Below the pieces are notes generated by a model, which searched no databases, was not told the DNA's origin, and saw nothing but the letters and a program-made list of their open reading frames with translations. A stretch of 64,000 nucleotides of DNA from Marinilactibacillus piezotolerans (lineage in GTDB: Bacteria > Bacillota > Bacilli > Lactobacillales > Carnobacteriaceae_A): positions 1 through 64,000 of the forward strand of contig NZ_FOSJ01000008.1 in NCBI RefSeq assembly GCF_900114235.1, in the 5' to 3' direction. The stretch's first letter is position 1. Every line of letters begins with the position of its first letter. The translations under genes and the position numbers were made by a program. Below, piece after piece: positions 26,542 through 37,972 of this stretch.

Positions 26542-26587
26542 AAAGGAGATTGTCAAAATTCTCAAGAATTTCTTGACAGTCTTCTTT
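26542..26587 (+). terminator. Hairpin after ybxB overlapping the rpoB promoter
   Basis: The left arm 26542-26556 pairs with 26573-26587 over 15 bp (two G-U), with an inner ATTCT/AGAAT. The right arm is T-rich but no T-run follows. It contains the -35 TTGACA of rpoB. Confidence 0.55.
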
Positions 26588-26601
26588 GTATTGTGTACAA
26601 T
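26573..26601 (+). promoter_or_regulatory. Promoter for rpoB-rpoC
   Basis: A perfect TTGACA (26573-26578), 17-bp spacer, TACAAT (26596-26601) preceded by TGTG, giving an extended -10 as well. Confidence 0.88.
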
Positions 26602-26673
26602 TAGTAGACGCTAAACAATGTATGTAATGGAAGACTGTGCGAAATATTGTCCGTACGGTATTCTATATGATAA

Positions 26674-26730
26674 ACAAAAGAACGTGAGAATGAATCAATC
26701 GATTTATCACACATCTTTTGTATTTTTTTT
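26674..26730 (+). terminator. Attenuator-like hairpin in the rpoB leader
   Basis: ACAAAAGA (26674-26681) pairs with TCTTTTGT (26714-26721), with an inner ATGAATC/GATTTAT, followed by eight T residues (26723-26730). It lies about 65 bases after the predicted start point and 120 bases before the rpoB start. Confidence 0.75.
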
Positions 26731-26853
26731 GGTCTAAAACACCTAAAATAGTTACGATTTAAACAAATAGAAATAATTGTTACCAAATTGTAACACTTAG
26801 TTTTTAAGATCAAAAGAAGCCATGCATTGAATACTAACGAGGGGTGAAAAAGT

Positions 26854-29800
26854 TTGGCAGGCCATAATGTGAACTACGGTAAACACCGTGTAAGAAGAAG
26901 TTATTCACGAATCAACGAAGTGCTGGAACTCCCGAATTTGACAGAAATACAGACAAATTCATACACATGGTTTTTAGAAGATGGACTAAGAGAAATGTTC
27001 AAAGACATTTCGCCTATTGAGGACTTTTCTGGAAATCTTTCACTGGAGTTTACTGACTATCAGTTACAAGCACCGAAATATTCAGTCGATGAAGCAAGAC
27101 AGCACGACTCTAATTACTCTGCACCATTATATGTAAAATTACGGTTAATCAATAAAGAAACAGGGGAAGTTAAAGAACAAGAAGTATTCTTTGGTGATTT
27201 CCCGCTGATGACTGAACAAGGAACTTTCATTATCAACGGTGCTGAACGTGTCATCGTTTCCCAGTTAGTTCGTTCACCTGGTGTGTACTTTAGCCCTAAA
27301 GTTGAGAAAAATGGTATGGAAGGCTTTGGCTCTACTGTTATTCCTAATAGAGGAGCATGGCTGGAATACGAAACTGACTCAAAAGGATTATCTAATGTAA
27401 GAATTGATCGTACTCGTAAAATTCCTTTAAGTGTATTAGTTCGCGCATTAGGATTTGGATCAGACGATGAAATTATGGACTTGTTTGGTTCGAATGAAAG
27501 TCTGAAAGCAACTTTAGAAAAAGATGTTCACAAAAACACTGCTGACTCTCGTGTGGAAGAAGCATTGAAAGATGTTTATGAACGTCTACGTCCAGGAGAA
27601 CCTAAAACAGCGGATTCTTCAAGGAGTTTATTGACTACTCGTTTCTTTGATCCTAAACGCTATGACTTAGCTCGAGTAGGACGTTATAAAATAAATAAAA
27701 AATTAGACCTTAAGATCCGTTTGATGGGCTTGACGCTAGCAGAAAATCTAGTTGACCCTGAAACAGGAGAACTACTTGCAAAAGAAGGAACGGAAGTAAC
27801 ACGTGATGTAATGGATAACCTTGGACCTCACTTAGATAATGGCTTGGGTAGTATTACAATTCATCCTTCAGATGAAGGTGTAGTTCCTGAACCGATCAAT
27901 CTGCAGGTTATCAAAGTGTATTCACCTAAAGACAGCGATCGCGTGATCAATGTGATTGGTAATGCAAATCCTGATCGTGAAATAAAATATGTTATACCAG
28001 CAGATATGATTGCTTCGATGAGTTACTTCTTCAATTTACAAGAAGGAATCGGCGAAACAGATGATATTGACCACTTAGGGAACCGACGTATCCGTTCCGT
28101 AGGTGAATTGCTGCAAAATCAATTCCGTATCGGGCTATCTCGTATGGAACGTGTTGTACGTGAACGTATGTCTATCCAAGACACGTCTACAACAACTCCG
28201 CAGCAGTTAGTCAACATTCGTCCTGTTGTTGCATCAATCAAAGAATTCTTTGGTTCTTCTCAACTGTCTCAATTCATGGATCAGACAAACCCGCTAGGTG
28301 AGTTGACGCATAAACGTCGTCTATCTGCACTTGGACCCGGTGGTTTGACTCGTGACCGTGCTGGATATGAAGTTCGAGATGTACATTATTCTCACTATGG
28401 TCGTATGTGTCCTATCGAAACACCTGAGGGACCAAATATCGGGTTAATCAATAGTTTATCCACATACGCTAAAATCAATGAATATGGATTTATTGAAACA
28501 CCTTACCGTAAAGTAGATCGTGAAAATTTACGTGTAACAGACGAAATCAGTTATCTTACTGCTGACGAAGAAGATCTGTACGTTGTGGCACAGGCAAATG
28601 CTCCGTTAAATCCAGATGGTACATTTACTAATGATATTGTACTTGCGCGTACGAAAAATAATAACGAAGAAATTGATGTAGCAAAAGTTGACTACATGGA
28701 TGTCTCTCCTAAACAAGTTGTTTCTGTAGCGACAGCAAGTATTCCATTCTTGGAAAACGATGACTCTAACCGTGCTTTGATGGGTGCGAACATGCAGCGT
28801 CAAGCAGTTCCATTGATGCAGCCAGAAGCACCGCTTGTAGGTACTGGTATTGAACATCTTGCTGCACGTGACTCTGGAGCAGCGATTATTGCAAAACATG
28901 ATGGAATTGTAGAGTATGTTGATGCGAAACAAGTTCGCGTTCGTAGAGAAGACGGATCATTAGATCGATACAACGTTGCTAAATTTAAACGTTCAAATGC
29001 AGGTACTTCATATAATCAGCGTACATTAGTAAGTAAAGGCGAAAAAGTTGATAAAGGGGACATCTTAGCAGATGGACCATCTATGGAAAATGGGGAAATG
29101 GCATTAGGCCGCAACCCACTGATTGCTTTTACAACATTTGACGGCTATAACTTTGAAGATGCGGTCATCATGAGTGAGCGTTTAGTTAAAGATGACGTGT
29201 ACACTTCGATTCATATTGAAGAATTTGAATCAGAGGCTCGTGATACAAAGCTAGGACCTGAAGAAATTACTCGTGAATTACCAAACGTCGGAGAAGATGC
29301 ACTAAAACATCTTGACGACCGTGGAATCATCCGGATCGGAGCAGAAGTACAAGATGGCGATATTCTAGTTGGTAAAGTTACCCCTAAAGGTGTTTCAGAA
29401 CTGTCTGCAGAAGAAAAATTACTGCATGCAATTTTTGGGGAAAAAGCACGTGAAGTTCGTGATACATCACTACGTGTACCACACGGTGGTGGCGGAATCG
29501 TTCATGATGTTAAAATCTTTACTCGTGAAGCTGGAGACGAATTATCTCCAGGTGTCAACTTCTTAGTACGTGTATTCATTGTTCAAAAACGTAAAATCAA
29601 CGTTGGAGATAAGATGGCTGGACGTCACGGAAATAAAGGGGTTGTATCATTGATCCTTCCTGAAGAAGATATGCCGTTTATGCCAGATGGAACACCAGTA
29701 GATATTATGTTGAACCCACTTGGTGTACCATCTCGTATGAATATTGGACAAGTAATCGAATTGCATATGGGAATGGCTGCACGTAAATTAGGTATTCACA

Positions 29801-30450
29801 TTGCAACTCCAGTATTCGATGGAGCGCATGAGGAAGATATCTGGGAAACAATCAAAGAAGCTGGTATGGACGACGATGCGAAAACTGTATTGTATGACGG
29901 TCGTACAGGTGAAGTGTTCGATAATAAAGTCTCTGTAGGTGTTATGTACTTTATCAAACTTGCCCACATGGTAGACGATAAATTACATGCCCGTTCAACT
30001 GGTCCTTACTCTTTAGTTACGCAACAACCATTGGGTGGTAAAGCCCAGTTTGGTGGACAACGTTTCGGAGAGATGGAAGTGTGGGCACTGGAAGCTTATG
30101 GTGCTGCTTATACACTTCAAGAAATCTTGACATACAAGTCAGATGACGTTGTTGGTCGTGTGAAAACATATGAAGCTATCGTAAAAGGTGAGCCAATTCC
30201 GCGTCCAGGTGTACCGGAATCATTCCGAGTGTTGGTAAAAGAATTACAGTCACTAGGATTAGACCTTAAAGTTCTTGATATAGAAAACTTACCAATCGAT
30301 CTTCAAGATACAGAAGAAGATGATGACTATGGTAACGTAGATTCTTTAGAAGAAATGAAAAAGGAACAAGATATCAAACGTGCTGAAGAAGCTAGATTAC
30401 GTACGGAAGAAGAAGCAATGATCGAAATCCAAGAACAAGAAACAGAATAA
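26854..30450 (+). CDS. rpoB: RNA polymerase beta subunit
   Basis: This 1198-aa catalytic core subunit starts with TTG at 26854 after GAGGGGTG. The rifampicin pocket reads [17 protein letters not shown] followed by [13 protein letters not shown]. This matches the sensitive wild-type sequence as far as I can judge, with His, Arg and Ser at the classic resistance positions. Further conserved pieces are the [12 protein letters not shown] region and the C-terminal [16 protein letters not shown]. The acidic C-terminal tail is lineage specific. rpoC follows after 176 bases. Confidence 0.99.
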   Translation: MAGHNVNYGKHRVRRSYSRINEVLELPNLTEIQTNSYTWFLEDGLREMFKDISPIEDFSGNLSLEFTDYQLQAPKYSVDEARQHDSNYSAPLYVKLRLINKETGEVKEQEVFFGDFPLMTEQGTFIINGAERVIVSQLVRSPGVYFSPKVEKNGMEGFGSTVIPNRGAWLEYETDSKGLSNVRIDRTRKIPLSVLVRALGFGSDDEIMDLFGSNESLKATLEKDVHKNTADSRVEEALKDVYERLRPGEPKTADSSRSLLTTRFFDPKRYDLARVGRYKINKKLDLKIRLMGLTLAENLVDPETGELLAKEGTEVTRDVMDNLGPHLDNGLGSITIHPSDEGVVPEPINLQVIKVYSPKDSDRVINVIGNANPDREIKYVIPADMIASMSYFFNLQEGIGETDDIDHLGNRRIRSVGELLQNQFRIGLSRMERVVRERMSIQDTSTTTPQQLVNIRPVVASIKEFFGSSQLSQFMDQTNPLGELTHKRRLSALGPGGLTRDRAGYEVRDVHYSHYGRMCPIETPEGPNIGLINSLSTYAKINEYGFIETPYRKVDRENLRVTDEISYLTADEEDLYVVAQANAPLNPDGTFTNDIVLARTKNNNEEIDVAKVDYMDVSPKQVVSVATASIPFLENDDSNRALMGANMQRQAVPLMQPEAPLVGTGIEHLAARDSGAAIIAKHDGIVEYVDAKQVRVRREDGSLDRYNVAKFKRSNAGTSYNQRTLVSKGEKVDKGDILADGPSMENGEMALGRNPLIAFTTFDGYNFEDAVIMSERLVKDDVYTSIHIEEFESEARDTKLGPEEITRELPNVGEDALKHLDDRGIIRIGAEVQDGDILVGKVTPKGVSELSAEEKLLHAIFGEKAREVRDTSLRVPHGGGGIVHDVKIFTREAGDELSPGVNFLVRVFIVQKRKINVGDKMAGRHGNKGVVSLILPEEDMPFMPDGTPVDIMLNPLGVPSRMNIGQVIELHMGMAARKLGIHIATPVFDGAHEEDIWETIKEAGMDDDAKTVLYDGRTGEVFDNKVSVGVMYFIKLAHMVDDKLHARSTGPYSLVTQQPLGGKAQFGGQRFGEMEVWALEAYGAAYTLQEILTYKSDDVVGRVKTYEAIVKGEPIPRPGVPESFRVLVKELQSLGLDLKVLDIENLPIDLQDTEEDDDYGNVDSLEEMKKEQDIKRAEEARLRTEEEAMIEIQEQETE

Positions 30451-30626
30451 TCATCTACCTTACTCAATTGCAACACTTTATAAATACAGAGTAAACTGAA
30501 CAGTTCAATCAAGATGATAGACACCTATTAATAAAGCTGTCGGATGATCTTGCTGAACTGTTTAGCACCGCTTTGTATTGGAGCTTTAGGGCAGCTCGAT
30601 AATCTAACAAAAGGGAGGTCGCCCCT

Positions 30627-33600
30627 TTGATCGATGTAAATAATTTTGAAAGTATCCAGATAGGACTTGCTTCGCCAGATAAAATCCGTAGCTGGTCATT
30701 TGGAGAGGTTAAGAAACCAGAAACAATTAACTACCGAACACTGAAACCAGAAAAAGATGGACTGTTTTGTGAAAGAATCTTTGGACCAACTAAAGATTAT
30801 GAATGTTCATGCGGGAAATATAAACGAGTTCACTATAAAGGGATCGTTTGTGACCGTTGTGGAGTAGAAGTAACTAAATCTAAAGTACGTCGTGAACGCA
30901 TGGGACATTTAGAGTTAGCTGCTCCTGTTACACATATCTGGTATTTTAAAGGTATTCCAAGCCGTATGGGACTTGTTTTAGATATGAGCCCGCGTGCACT
31001 TGAAGAAATCATCTACTTTGCTTCATATGTTGTTACTGACGCAGGAGACACACCTCTTGAGAAGAAGCAACTAATGACAGAGCGCGAATATCGTGAGCGT
31101 CGTGCACAATATGGGAATGAGTTTCGTGCTGAAATTGGTGCAGAAGCTATCAAAACTTTATTAAATGATGTAGATCTAGAAGAAGAAGTTGCTGAATTGA
31201 AGGAATTATTACAATCAGCTACTGGTCAAAAACGTACGAGGGCTGTTCGTCGCCTAGACATTCTTGAGGCATTCCGTAACTCTGGAAATCACCCTTCATG
31301 GATGGTTATGGATGTAGTTCCGGTTATTCCACCAGAATTAAGACCGATGGTTCAATTAGAAGGTGGACGCTTTGCTACAAGTGATTTGAATGACTTGTAC
31401 AGACGGGTTATTAATCGTAACAACCGTTTGAAACGTCTGTTAGATCTCAATGCACCACACATTATTGTGCAAAACGAAAAACGTATGCTGCAAGAAGCTG
31501 TTGATGCTTTAGTAGATAACGGACGTCGTGGACGTGCGGTTACAGGCCCAGGGAATCGCCCGTTGAAATCTCTTTCTCATATGTTGAAAGGGAAACAAGG
31601 ACGTTTCCGTCAGAACTTGCTTGGTAAACGTGTAGACTATTCAGGTCGTTCTGTTATCGTAGTAGGACCTACTTTGAAAATGTACCAATGTGGCTTGCCG
31701 AAAGAAATGGCAATTGAATTATTTAAACCATTTGTAATGAGAGAACTTGTTGCAAGAGATATTGCAAACAATATAAAAAATGCTAAACGTAAAGTAGAAC
31801 GCATGGATGAAGAAATCTGGGAAGTTCTTGAAGATGTAATCCGTGAGCATCCAGTACTATTGAACCGAGCACCTACATTACACCGTTTGGGAATCCAAGC
31901 TTTTGAACCGATTTTAGTTGAGGGTAAAGCGATCCGTCTTCACCCATTAGTATGTGAAGCGTACAATGCCGATTTCGATGGAGACCAAATGGCTGTTCAC
32001 GTTCCGCTAAGTGATGAAGCTCAAGCAGAGGCACGTATTCTGATGCTTGGTGCACAAAACATCTTGAATCCTAAAGATGGTAAACCAGTTGTTACGCCTT
32101 CTCAGGATATGGTTTTAGGAAACTATTACTTGACTATGGAAGAAGCCGGGCGTGAAGGAGAAGGTATGATCTTCTCAAGCACATCGGAAGCAATCCAGGC
32201 ATACCAAAGTGGTTATGTACACTTGCATTCACGTGTAGGGATTCACGTGTCAGCTTTACCAAACAAACCATTCACTGAATGGCAAAGTGATAAATATCTA
32301 ATGACAACAGTTGGGAAATTAATTTTTAATGAAATCATGCCAGCTGAATTCCCTTATTTAAATGAACCAACTCAAGCAAACCTTGAAAAACAAACACCAG
32401 ATAAATACTTTGTTCCTTATGGTACCGATATTCCGGCGCATATTAAAGAGAACGAAACGATCGAGCCATTCAAGAAGAAAAATTTAGGTAATGTTATCGC
32501 AGAAGTCTTTAAACGATTCCATGTTACCGAAACTTCTAAGATGTTAGATCTTATGAAAAACTTGGGATATAAATATTCTACAAGATCTGGTATTACAGTT
32601 GGGATAGCAGATATCTCTAACTTGAAAGAAAAAGAAGAAATTTTAAACAAAGCTCATGGGCAAGTAGATCGTATTAATGCTTCTCACAGACGTGGTCTGA
32701 TTACTGAAGAAGAACGCTATACAGCTGTTATTGATGTCTGGACTAAGACAAAAGATACGATCCAACAACATTTAATGCATTCATTGGATGCTCGAAATAA
32801 CATCTTTATGATGAGTGACTCTGGAGCACGTGGTAACATTTCCAACTTTACACAGCTTGCAGGTATGCGTGGATTGATGGCCGCTCCAAGTGGACGAATC
32901 ATGGAACTGCCGATCACTTCTAATTTCCGTGAAGGATTATCAGTCTTAGAAATGTTTATCTCTACTCACGGCGCTCGTAAAGGTATGACGGATACAGCGC
33001 TTAAAACTGCCGATTCTGGTTACTTGACACGTCGTTTAGTAGATGTTGCACAAGATGTCATCATTCGTGAAGAAGACTGTGGAACAAAACGAGGACTCCT
33101 GGTTAAATCAATTAAAGATGGTAATGAAGAAATTGAACCGCTAGAAGACCGTATCATTGGCCGTTACGCTCGTAAAACAGTTAGACATCCAGAAACGAAT
33201 GTAGTAATGGTAGCTGAAAACGACTTGATTACAGAAGATATTGCAAAACAGATCATTGAAGCAGGAATTGAAGAAGTAACAATTCGTTCTGTATTCAACT
33301 GTAATACAAATCACGGAGTATGTAAGAAATGTTATGGCCGCAACTTGGCAACTGGTCGTGAAGTTGAAGTTGGGGAAGCTGTTGGAACAATTGCTGCTCA
33401 ATCAATCGGAGAGCCAGGAACACAGTTGACAATGCGTACATTCCATACCGGGGGTGTTGCCGGAGATGATATTACACAAGGTTTGCCTCGTGTACAAGAA
33501 ATCTTTGAAGCTCGCCATCCTAAAGGTCAAGCAATGATTTCCGAAGTTTCAGGTGAAATTATTTCTATCGATGAAAATCCTTCAGAACGTACAAAAGATA

Positions 33601-34256
33601 TCATGGTTAAAGGTGCAACAGATACTCGTACGTATACTCTTCCAATCAATGCTCGCTTAAGAGTTAAAGAAGGAAGTTATATCGAACGTGGAGATGCCTT
33701 TAATGAAGGTTCAATCGATCCGAAAGAATTATTGGGAGTAAGTAATGTAATCAAGTTACAGAACTATATGCTTCAAGAAGTGCAATATGCCTACCGTAGT
33801 CAAGGGGTAGAAATTGGCGATAAACATATTGAAGTAATGGTTCGTCAAATGCTGCGTAAAGTACGCATCCTTGATCCAGGCGATACATCAATTCTGCCAG
33901 GTAGCTTAATTGATATTCATGACTTTAAAGAGAAAAATAGAGATACTTTAATGTCAGGTGGGCTTCCGGCAACTGCTCGTCCGGTATTGCTGGGAATTAC
34001 AAAAGCATCACTTGAAACCAACAGTTTCTTGTCGGCTGCTTCATTCCAGGAAACTACACGAGTATTAACAGATGCTGCTATCCGCGGTAAAAACGATAAA
34101 CTGATTGGTTTGAAAGAAAATGTTATTATCGGTAAATCTATTCCAGCTGGAACAGGTATGAAAGTATATAACAAAATGAAACCGAAAAGTGTTGGTGTTG
34201 TAAGCGAAAATGTTTACAGCATTAATGATGAAGCAGCGCAATCAACAGAAGAATAA
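30627..34256 (+). CDS. rpoC: RNA polymerase beta' subunit
   Basis: This 1209-aa protein carries the polymerase active site NADFDGD, which chelates the catalytic Mg, near residue 450. The N-terminal zinc ribbon has C60, C62, C75 and C78, and a second zinc cluster includes [13 protein letters not shown] near 893. The trigger loop region lies after [18 protein letters not shown]. It starts with TTG at 30627 after AGGGAGGTC, matching the TTG start of rpoB. Transcription comes from the rpoB promoter. Confidence 0.99.
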   Translation: MIDVNNFESIQIGLASPDKIRSWSFGEVKKPETINYRTLKPEKDGLFCERIFGPTKDYECSCGKYKRVHYKGIVCDRCGVEVTKSKVRRERMGHLELAAPVTHIWYFKGIPSRMGLVLDMSPRALEEIIYFASYVVTDAGDTPLEKKQLMTEREYRERRAQYGNEFRAEIGAEAIKTLLNDVDLEEEVAELKELLQSATGQKRTRAVRRLDILEAFRNSGNHPSWMVMDVVPVIPPELRPMVQLEGGRFATSDLNDLYRRVINRNNRLKRLLDLNAPHIIVQNEKRMLQEAVDALVDNGRRGRAVTGPGNRPLKSLSHMLKGKQGRFRQNLLGKRVDYSGRSVIVVGPTLKMYQCGLPKEMAIELFKPFVMRELVARDIANNIKNAKRKVERMDEEIWEVLEDVIREHPVLLNRAPTLHRLGIQAFEPILVEGKAIRLHPLVCEAYNADFDGDQMAVHVPLSDEAQAEARILMLGAQNILNPKDGKPVVTPSQDMVLGNYYLTMEEAGREGEGMIFSSTSEAIQAYQSGYVHLHSRVGIHVSALPNKPFTEWQSDKYLMTTVGKLIFNEIMPAEFPYLNEPTQANLEKQTPDKYFVPYGTDIPAHIKENETIEPFKKKNLGNVIAEVFKRFHVTETSKMLDLMKNLGYKYSTRSGITVGIADISNLKEKEEILNKAHGQVDRINASHRRGLITEEERYTAVIDVWTKTKDTIQQHLMHSLDARNNIFMMSDSGARGNISNFTQLAGMRGLMAAPSGRIMELPITSNFREGLSVLEMFISTHGARKGMTDTALKTADSGYLTRRLVDVAQDVIIREEDCGTKRGLLVKSIKDGNEEIEPLEDRIIGRYARKTVRHPETNVVMVAENDLITEDIAKQIIEAGIEEVTIRSVFNCNTNHGVCKKCYGRNLATGREVEVGEAVGTIAAQSIGEPGTQLTMRTFHTGGVAGDDITQGLPRVQEIFEARHPKGQAMISEVSGEIISIDENPSERTKDIMVKGATDTRTYTLPINARLRVKEGSYIERGDAFNEGSIDPKELLGVSNVIKLQNYMLQEVQYAYRSQGVEIGDKHIEVMVRQMLRKVRILDPGDTSILPGSLIDIHDFKEKNRDTLMSGGLPATARPVLLGITKASLETNSFLSAASFQETTRVLTDAAIRGKNDKLIGLKENVIIGKSIPAGTGMKVYNKMKPKSVGVVSENVYSINDEAAQSTEE

Positions 34257-34284
34257 AACTTTCTCTTAAAAACGAAATGAATTT

Positions 34285-34330
34285 TGATGAAGCAGATGGA
34301 TGTCTATAGACATCCATCTGCAATTCATCA
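34285..34330. terminator. 20-bp hairpin after rpoC without a T-tract
   Basis: TGATGAA plus GCAGATGGATGTC (34285-34304), loop TATA, then GACATCCATCTGC, an AA bulge and TTCATCA (34309-34330). ATTTATC follows rather than T residues. It is the only candidate for the rpoBC 3' end. Confidence 0.6.
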
Positions 34331-34357
34331 TTTATCAAAAAAATATACTATGGAATG

Positions 34358-34386
34358 TTGACAGCATTATATAGACGTGCTATTAT
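34358..34386 (+). promoter_or_regulatory. Promoter for the str operon
   Basis: A perfect TTGACA (34358-34363), 17-bp spacer, TATTAT (34381-34386). Confidence 0.88.
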
Positions 34387-34389
34387 GCT

Positions 34390-34673
34390 AGAGGTGCTTT
34401 TGTTTACAGATTCCTGTTCTAGATCGTTTTAGCTCATTAGAGTCAACAGTCGTTCTGACTGGAACGCAAGAGCCGCTATTGTGCCGCAGATTTTTGGTGC
34501 GCTTTTTCAAATTTGGATACACCGAACTTGATGTTTGGATATTCATTTGCAGGCAGGTTGAATAAAGTCGCTTGACCAAGCGATTCTTTCTTTTGCCAAT
34601 TGATGAACCACCTGGATGTGTGGGTCTAGAAAAACCATATAACATAAGTAAATTCGGAAGGAGGAAACAAAAA
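34390..34673 (+). promoter_or_regulatory. Long structured leader of rpsL-rpsG-fusA-tuf
   Basis: No gene is evident in these 280 bases. A terminator-like hairpin TCGCTT-GACC-AAGCGA (34568-34583) is followed by T-rich TTCTTTCTTTT, and another stem (CCAC...GTGG) lies in 34606-34623. Such long leaders usually mean attenuation or ribosomal protein feedback. The regulator is unknown. Confidence 0.55.
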
Positions 34674-35084
34674 ATGCCAACTATTAATCAATTGATTCGT
34701 AAACCTCGTAAATCAAAAATCGAAAAATCTGAATCACCAGCATTGAACAGAGGATATAACACACAAAAACGTAAACAGACAACTGTATATTCTCCACAAA
34801 AACGTGGTGTTTGTACTCGTGTAGGAACAATGACTCCTAAGAAACCAAACTCTGCGTTACGTAAATATGCTCGTGTACGTTTATCTAACATGATTGAAGT
34901 AACTGCGTATATCCCTGGAGAAGGACACAACCTGCAAGAACATAGTGTTGTTTTACTTCGTGGTGGACGTGTAAAAGATTTACCGGGAGTTCGTTACCAC
35001 ATCGTTCGTGGTGCGCTTGATACTGCTGGAGTTACTGATCGTAAACAAGGCCGTTCTAAATACGGTACTAAAAAACCTAGCTAA
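34674..35084 (+). CDS. rpsL: 30S ribosomal protein S12
   Basis: This 136-aa protein sits at the decoding centre. It begins [13 protein letters not shown] and contains [11 protein letters not shown] and [13 protein letters not shown], where streptomycin-resistance changes occur; both lysines are the wild-type residues. I start at ATG 34674 after AAGGAGGAA; a longer frame from 34572 extends into the leader and is rejected. No L7Ae-like gene precedes it, unlike Bacillus. Confidence 0.98.
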   Translation: MPTINQLIRKPRKSKIEKSESPALNRGYNTQKRKQTTVYSPQKRGVCTRVGTMTPKKPNSALRKYARVRLSNMIEVTAYIPGEGHNLQEHSVVLLRGGRVKDLPGVRYHIVRGALDTAGVTDRKQGRSKYGTKKPS

Positions 35085-35125
35085 TTTAAACATTAAAACC
35101 AATTTGAGTGAAAGGAGGAATTTAC

Positions 35126-35596
35126 ATGCCTCGTAAAGGTCCTGTTACAAAACGTGACGTATTACCAGATCCAATTTATAATTCTAAATTAGTATCTCGC
35201 TTGATCAACCGCTTGATGGTTGATGGTAAACGTGGAAAAGCTTCAACTATTTTATATGATGCATTTGCTGCAATTAAAGAACAAACTGGAAATGATCCAA
35301 TCGAAGTGTTTGAACAAGCACTTAAGAACATCATGCCAGTTCTTGAAGTAAAAGCTCGCCGTGTGGGGGGGTCTAACTACCAAGTACCGGTAGAAGTTCG
35401 CCCAGATCGTCGTACTACACTAGCATTACGCTGGTTAGTAAGCTATTCTCGTCTTCGTGGAGAAAAAACTATGGAAGATCGTTTAGCTAAAGAAATCATG
35501 GATGCTGCTAACAATACTGGAGCAGCTGTTCGTAAACGCGAAGAAATGCACCGTATGGCAGAAGCTAACAAAGCTTTCGCTCACTACCGTTGGTAG
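35126..35596 (+). CDS. rpsG: 30S ribosomal protein S7
   Basis: This 156-aa primary 16S rRNA-binding protein nucleates assembly of the small-subunit head. It starts [16 protein letters not shown], with the conserved [16 protein letters not shown] stretch and the C-terminal [12 protein letters not shown] 35126 follows AAAGGAGGA at the right distance; an in-frame start at 35108 lies before that site. In other bacteria S7 represses the str operon. Confidence 0.98.
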   Translation: MPRKGPVTKRDVLPDPIYNSKLVSRLINRLMVDGKRGKASTILYDAFAAIKEQTGNDPIEVFEQALKNIMPVLEVKARRVGGSNYQVPVEVRPDRRTTLALRWLVSYSRLRGEKTMEDRLAKEIMDAANNTGAAVRKREEMHRMAEANKAFAHYRW

Positions 35597-35603
35597 GATA
35601 ACT

Positions 35604-35672
35604 AAAGAATGTGATCAGAAAAAGCTGTTTCTTTGTTTATAAAGAAACGATGCTTCCTGATTCATTCTTTTG
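35604..35672 (+). other. Large imperfect hairpin between rpsG and fusA
   Basis: AAAGAATG (35604-35611) pairs with CATTCTTT (35663-35670). Inside, TGATCAG-like, AAGC/GCTT and GTTTCTTT/AAAGAAAC pairings extend the stem. A short T-rich end follows. It could be a partial terminator that lowers fusA and tuf transcription relative to rpsLG, or an S7-type translational control site. Confidence 0.55.
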
Positions 35673-35746
35673 TACTATTATTGAATAGTTCTAATCTTTA
35701 TGCATAAGTATGGATAGAAACAATCAAAGAGAGGTGTAGAGAACAA

Positions 35747-37840
35747 GTGGCTAAAAGAAAATTCCCTCTAGAAAAAACGCGTAATATTGGGATTATGGCG
35801 CATATCGATGCGGGTAAGACTACTACTACTGAGCGTATTCTTTATTATACTGGACGTATCCACAAAATTGGTGAAACACATGAAGGTGCTTCTCAAATGG
35901 ACTGGATGGAACAGGAACAAGAACGTGGGATTACAATTACCTCTGCAGCAACAACTGCTCAGTGGAATAATCACCGTGTAAACATCATCGATACACCTGG
36001 ACACGTGGACTTTACCGTTGAGGTAGAGCGTTCATTACGTGTACTAGATGGAGCGGTAGCTGTCCTGGATGCACAATCTGGTGTTGAACCTCAAACTGAA
36101 ACAGTTTGGCGTCAAGCTACAACTTATGGTGTTCCTCGTATCGTATTCGTAAATAAACAAGATAAACTAGGTGCTAACTTCTTAGACGCTAATCATTCAT
36201 TACACGATCGCCTTCAAGCAAATGCTCATCCGATCCAATTACCAATTGGAGCTGAAGATGACTTTAGTGGAATCATTGACTTGGTTAAAATGAAAGCTTT
36301 CATGTATGGTAATGACTTGGGAACTGAAATTTCTGAAGAAGAAATTCCAGCTGACTACCAAGAATTAGCTGAAGAGTGGCATGATAAACTCGTTGAAGCT
36401 GTTGCTGAAATGGATGAAGATCTAATGATGCAATATCTTGAAGGAGAAGAAATTTCTCAAGAACAACTAAAAGAAGGAATCCGTAAAGCAACACTTAGTG
36501 TTGAATTTTACCCTGTTTTAGTTGGATCAGCTTTCAAAAACAAAGGTGTACAATTGCTTTTAGATGCCGTAGTTGATTATCTTCCATCTCCACTTGACGT
36601 TCCTGCAATCCAAGGACACGCTCAAAGAGATCCGGAAGAAATTATCGAACGTACTGCTGGCGATGACAAACCTTTCTCAGCATTAGCATTTAAAGTTATG
36701 ACTGACCCTTATGTAGGTCGCTTGACATTCTTCCGTGTATATTCTGGTACTCTTGAGTCTGGATCGTACATCTTGAATGCAACAAAAGACTCACGTGAAC
36801 GTGTAGGTCGTATTTTGCAGATGCATGCAAACTCACGTCAAGAAATTCCTGAAGTATTTTCTGGAGATATCGCAGCAGCAGTTGGATTGAAAGATACAAC
36901 TACTGGAGACACACTATGTGATCTTGATAGCCCGGTTATTCTTGAATCAATGGAATTCCCTGAACCTGTTATCCAAGTTGCGATTGAACCTAAATCAAAA
37001 GCAGATCAAGATAAAATGGGTATTGCATTACAGAAATTAGCAGAAGAAGATCCAACTTTCCGTGCTGAAACAGATCAGGAAACTGGTGAAACTCTAATCT
37101 CTGGTATGGGTGAGTTACACTTGGACATCATCGTTGATCGTATGAAACGCGAATTCAAAGTTGAAGCTAATGTAGGTGCTCCTCAAGTATCTTACCGTGA
37201 AACATTCACTAAACAAGTACAATCAGAAGGTAAATTTGTTCGTCAGTCTGGTGGTAAAGGTCAATACGGTCACGTATGGGTTGAATTTACACCAAACGAA
37301 GAAGGAGCAGGTTTCGAATTTGAAGATGCTATCGTTGGTGGGGTTGTTCCTCGTGAATACATCCCGGCGGTTAAAGCTGGATTAGAAGCTTCTCTAGCTA
37401 ACGGAGTATTAGCTGGATATCCATTAGTGGACGTTAAAGCTAAACTTTATGATGGATCTTATCACGATGTCGATTCCAATGAAACGGCATTTAAAGTAGC
37501 AGCTTCTCTTGCATTGAAAAATGCAGCTAAAAAAGCTGGTGCAGTGATTCTTGAGCCAATCATGGCTGTAGATGTTACAGTTCCTGAAGACTACATGGGT
37601 GATATCATGGGTCACATTTCTGCTCGACGTGGAAATATCGAAGGTTCTGAACAACGTGGTAACACAATGATCGTTAGAGGTATGATTCCTTTGGCAGAAA
37701 TGTTTGGTTACGCAACTACACTACGTTCTGCAACTCAAGGTCGTGGTACATTCTCAATGCAATTTGATCATTATGATAAAGTGCCTAAGAGTATTGCTGA
37801 AGAAATCATCAAGAAAAATGGCGGATCTGACTCAGAATAA
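35747..37840 (+). CDS. fusA: Elongation factor G
   Basis: This 697-aa translocase GTPase has the P-loop [15 protein letters not shown] (about residues 17-31), DTPGHVDF (G3) and NKQD (G4, where most homologues have NKMD). Domains II to V follow, with the conserved [10 protein letters not shown] and [10 protein letters not shown] segments. It starts with GTG at 35747 after GAGGTG. It is the third gene of the str operon; tuf follows after 132 bases with its own promoter-like element. Confidence 0.98.
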   Translation: MAKRKFPLEKTRNIGIMAHIDAGKTTTTERILYYTGRIHKIGETHEGASQMDWMEQEQERGITITSAATTAQWNNHRVNIIDTPGHVDFTVEVERSLRVLDGAVAVLDAQSGVEPQTETVWRQATTYGVPRIVFVNKQDKLGANFLDANHSLHDRLQANAHPIQLPIGAEDDFSGIIDLVKMKAFMYGNDLGTEISEEEIPADYQELAEEWHDKLVEAVAEMDEDLMMQYLEGEEISQEQLKEGIRKATLSVEFYPVLVGSAFKNKGVQLLLDAVVDYLPSPLDVPAIQGHAQRDPEEIIERTAGDDKPFSALAFKVMTDPYVGRLTFFRVYSGTLESGSYILNATKDSRERVGRILQMHANSRQEIPEVFSGDIAAAVGLKDTTTGDTLCDLDSPVILESMEFPEPVIQVAIEPKSKADQDKMGIALQKLAEEDPTFRAETDQETGETLISGMGELHLDIIVDRMKREFKVEANVGAPQVSYRETFTKQVQSEGKFVRQSGGKGQYGHVWVEFTPNEEGAGFEFEDAIVGGVVPREYIPAVKAGLEASLANGVLAGYPLVDVKAKLYDGSYHDVDSNETAFKVAASLALKNAAKKAGAVILEPIMAVDVTVPEDYMGDIMGHISARRGNIEGSEQRGNTMIVRGMIPLAEMFGYATTLRSATQGRGTFSMQFDHYDKVPKSIAEEIIKKNGGSDSE

Positions 37841-37866
37841 TCTTTCTGAGCTTTCGCTTAAATTAA

Positions 37867-37895
37867 TTGATTATTCACCGTTTACTCGGTATAAT
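37867..37895 (+). promoter_or_regulatory. Probable internal promoter for tuf
   Basis: TTGATT (37867-37872), 17-bp spacer, perfect TATAAT (37890-37895), 78 bases before the tuf start. This would raise EF-Tu above the rest of the operon. Confidence 0.75.
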
Positions 37896-37972
37896 TATAT
37901 GAGATATAATGGGATGGAAACTGAGTTTTCATTCTGAATAAATGAACACAATCTAAGGAGGAAATGTTTAAA

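Noticed and set aside
34388-34645. 85-aa minus-strand frame in the rpsL leader
   Set aside because: It lies opposite a leader RNA with its own plus-strand promoter. The protein is basic, Ser/Thr-rich and unlike any family I know.
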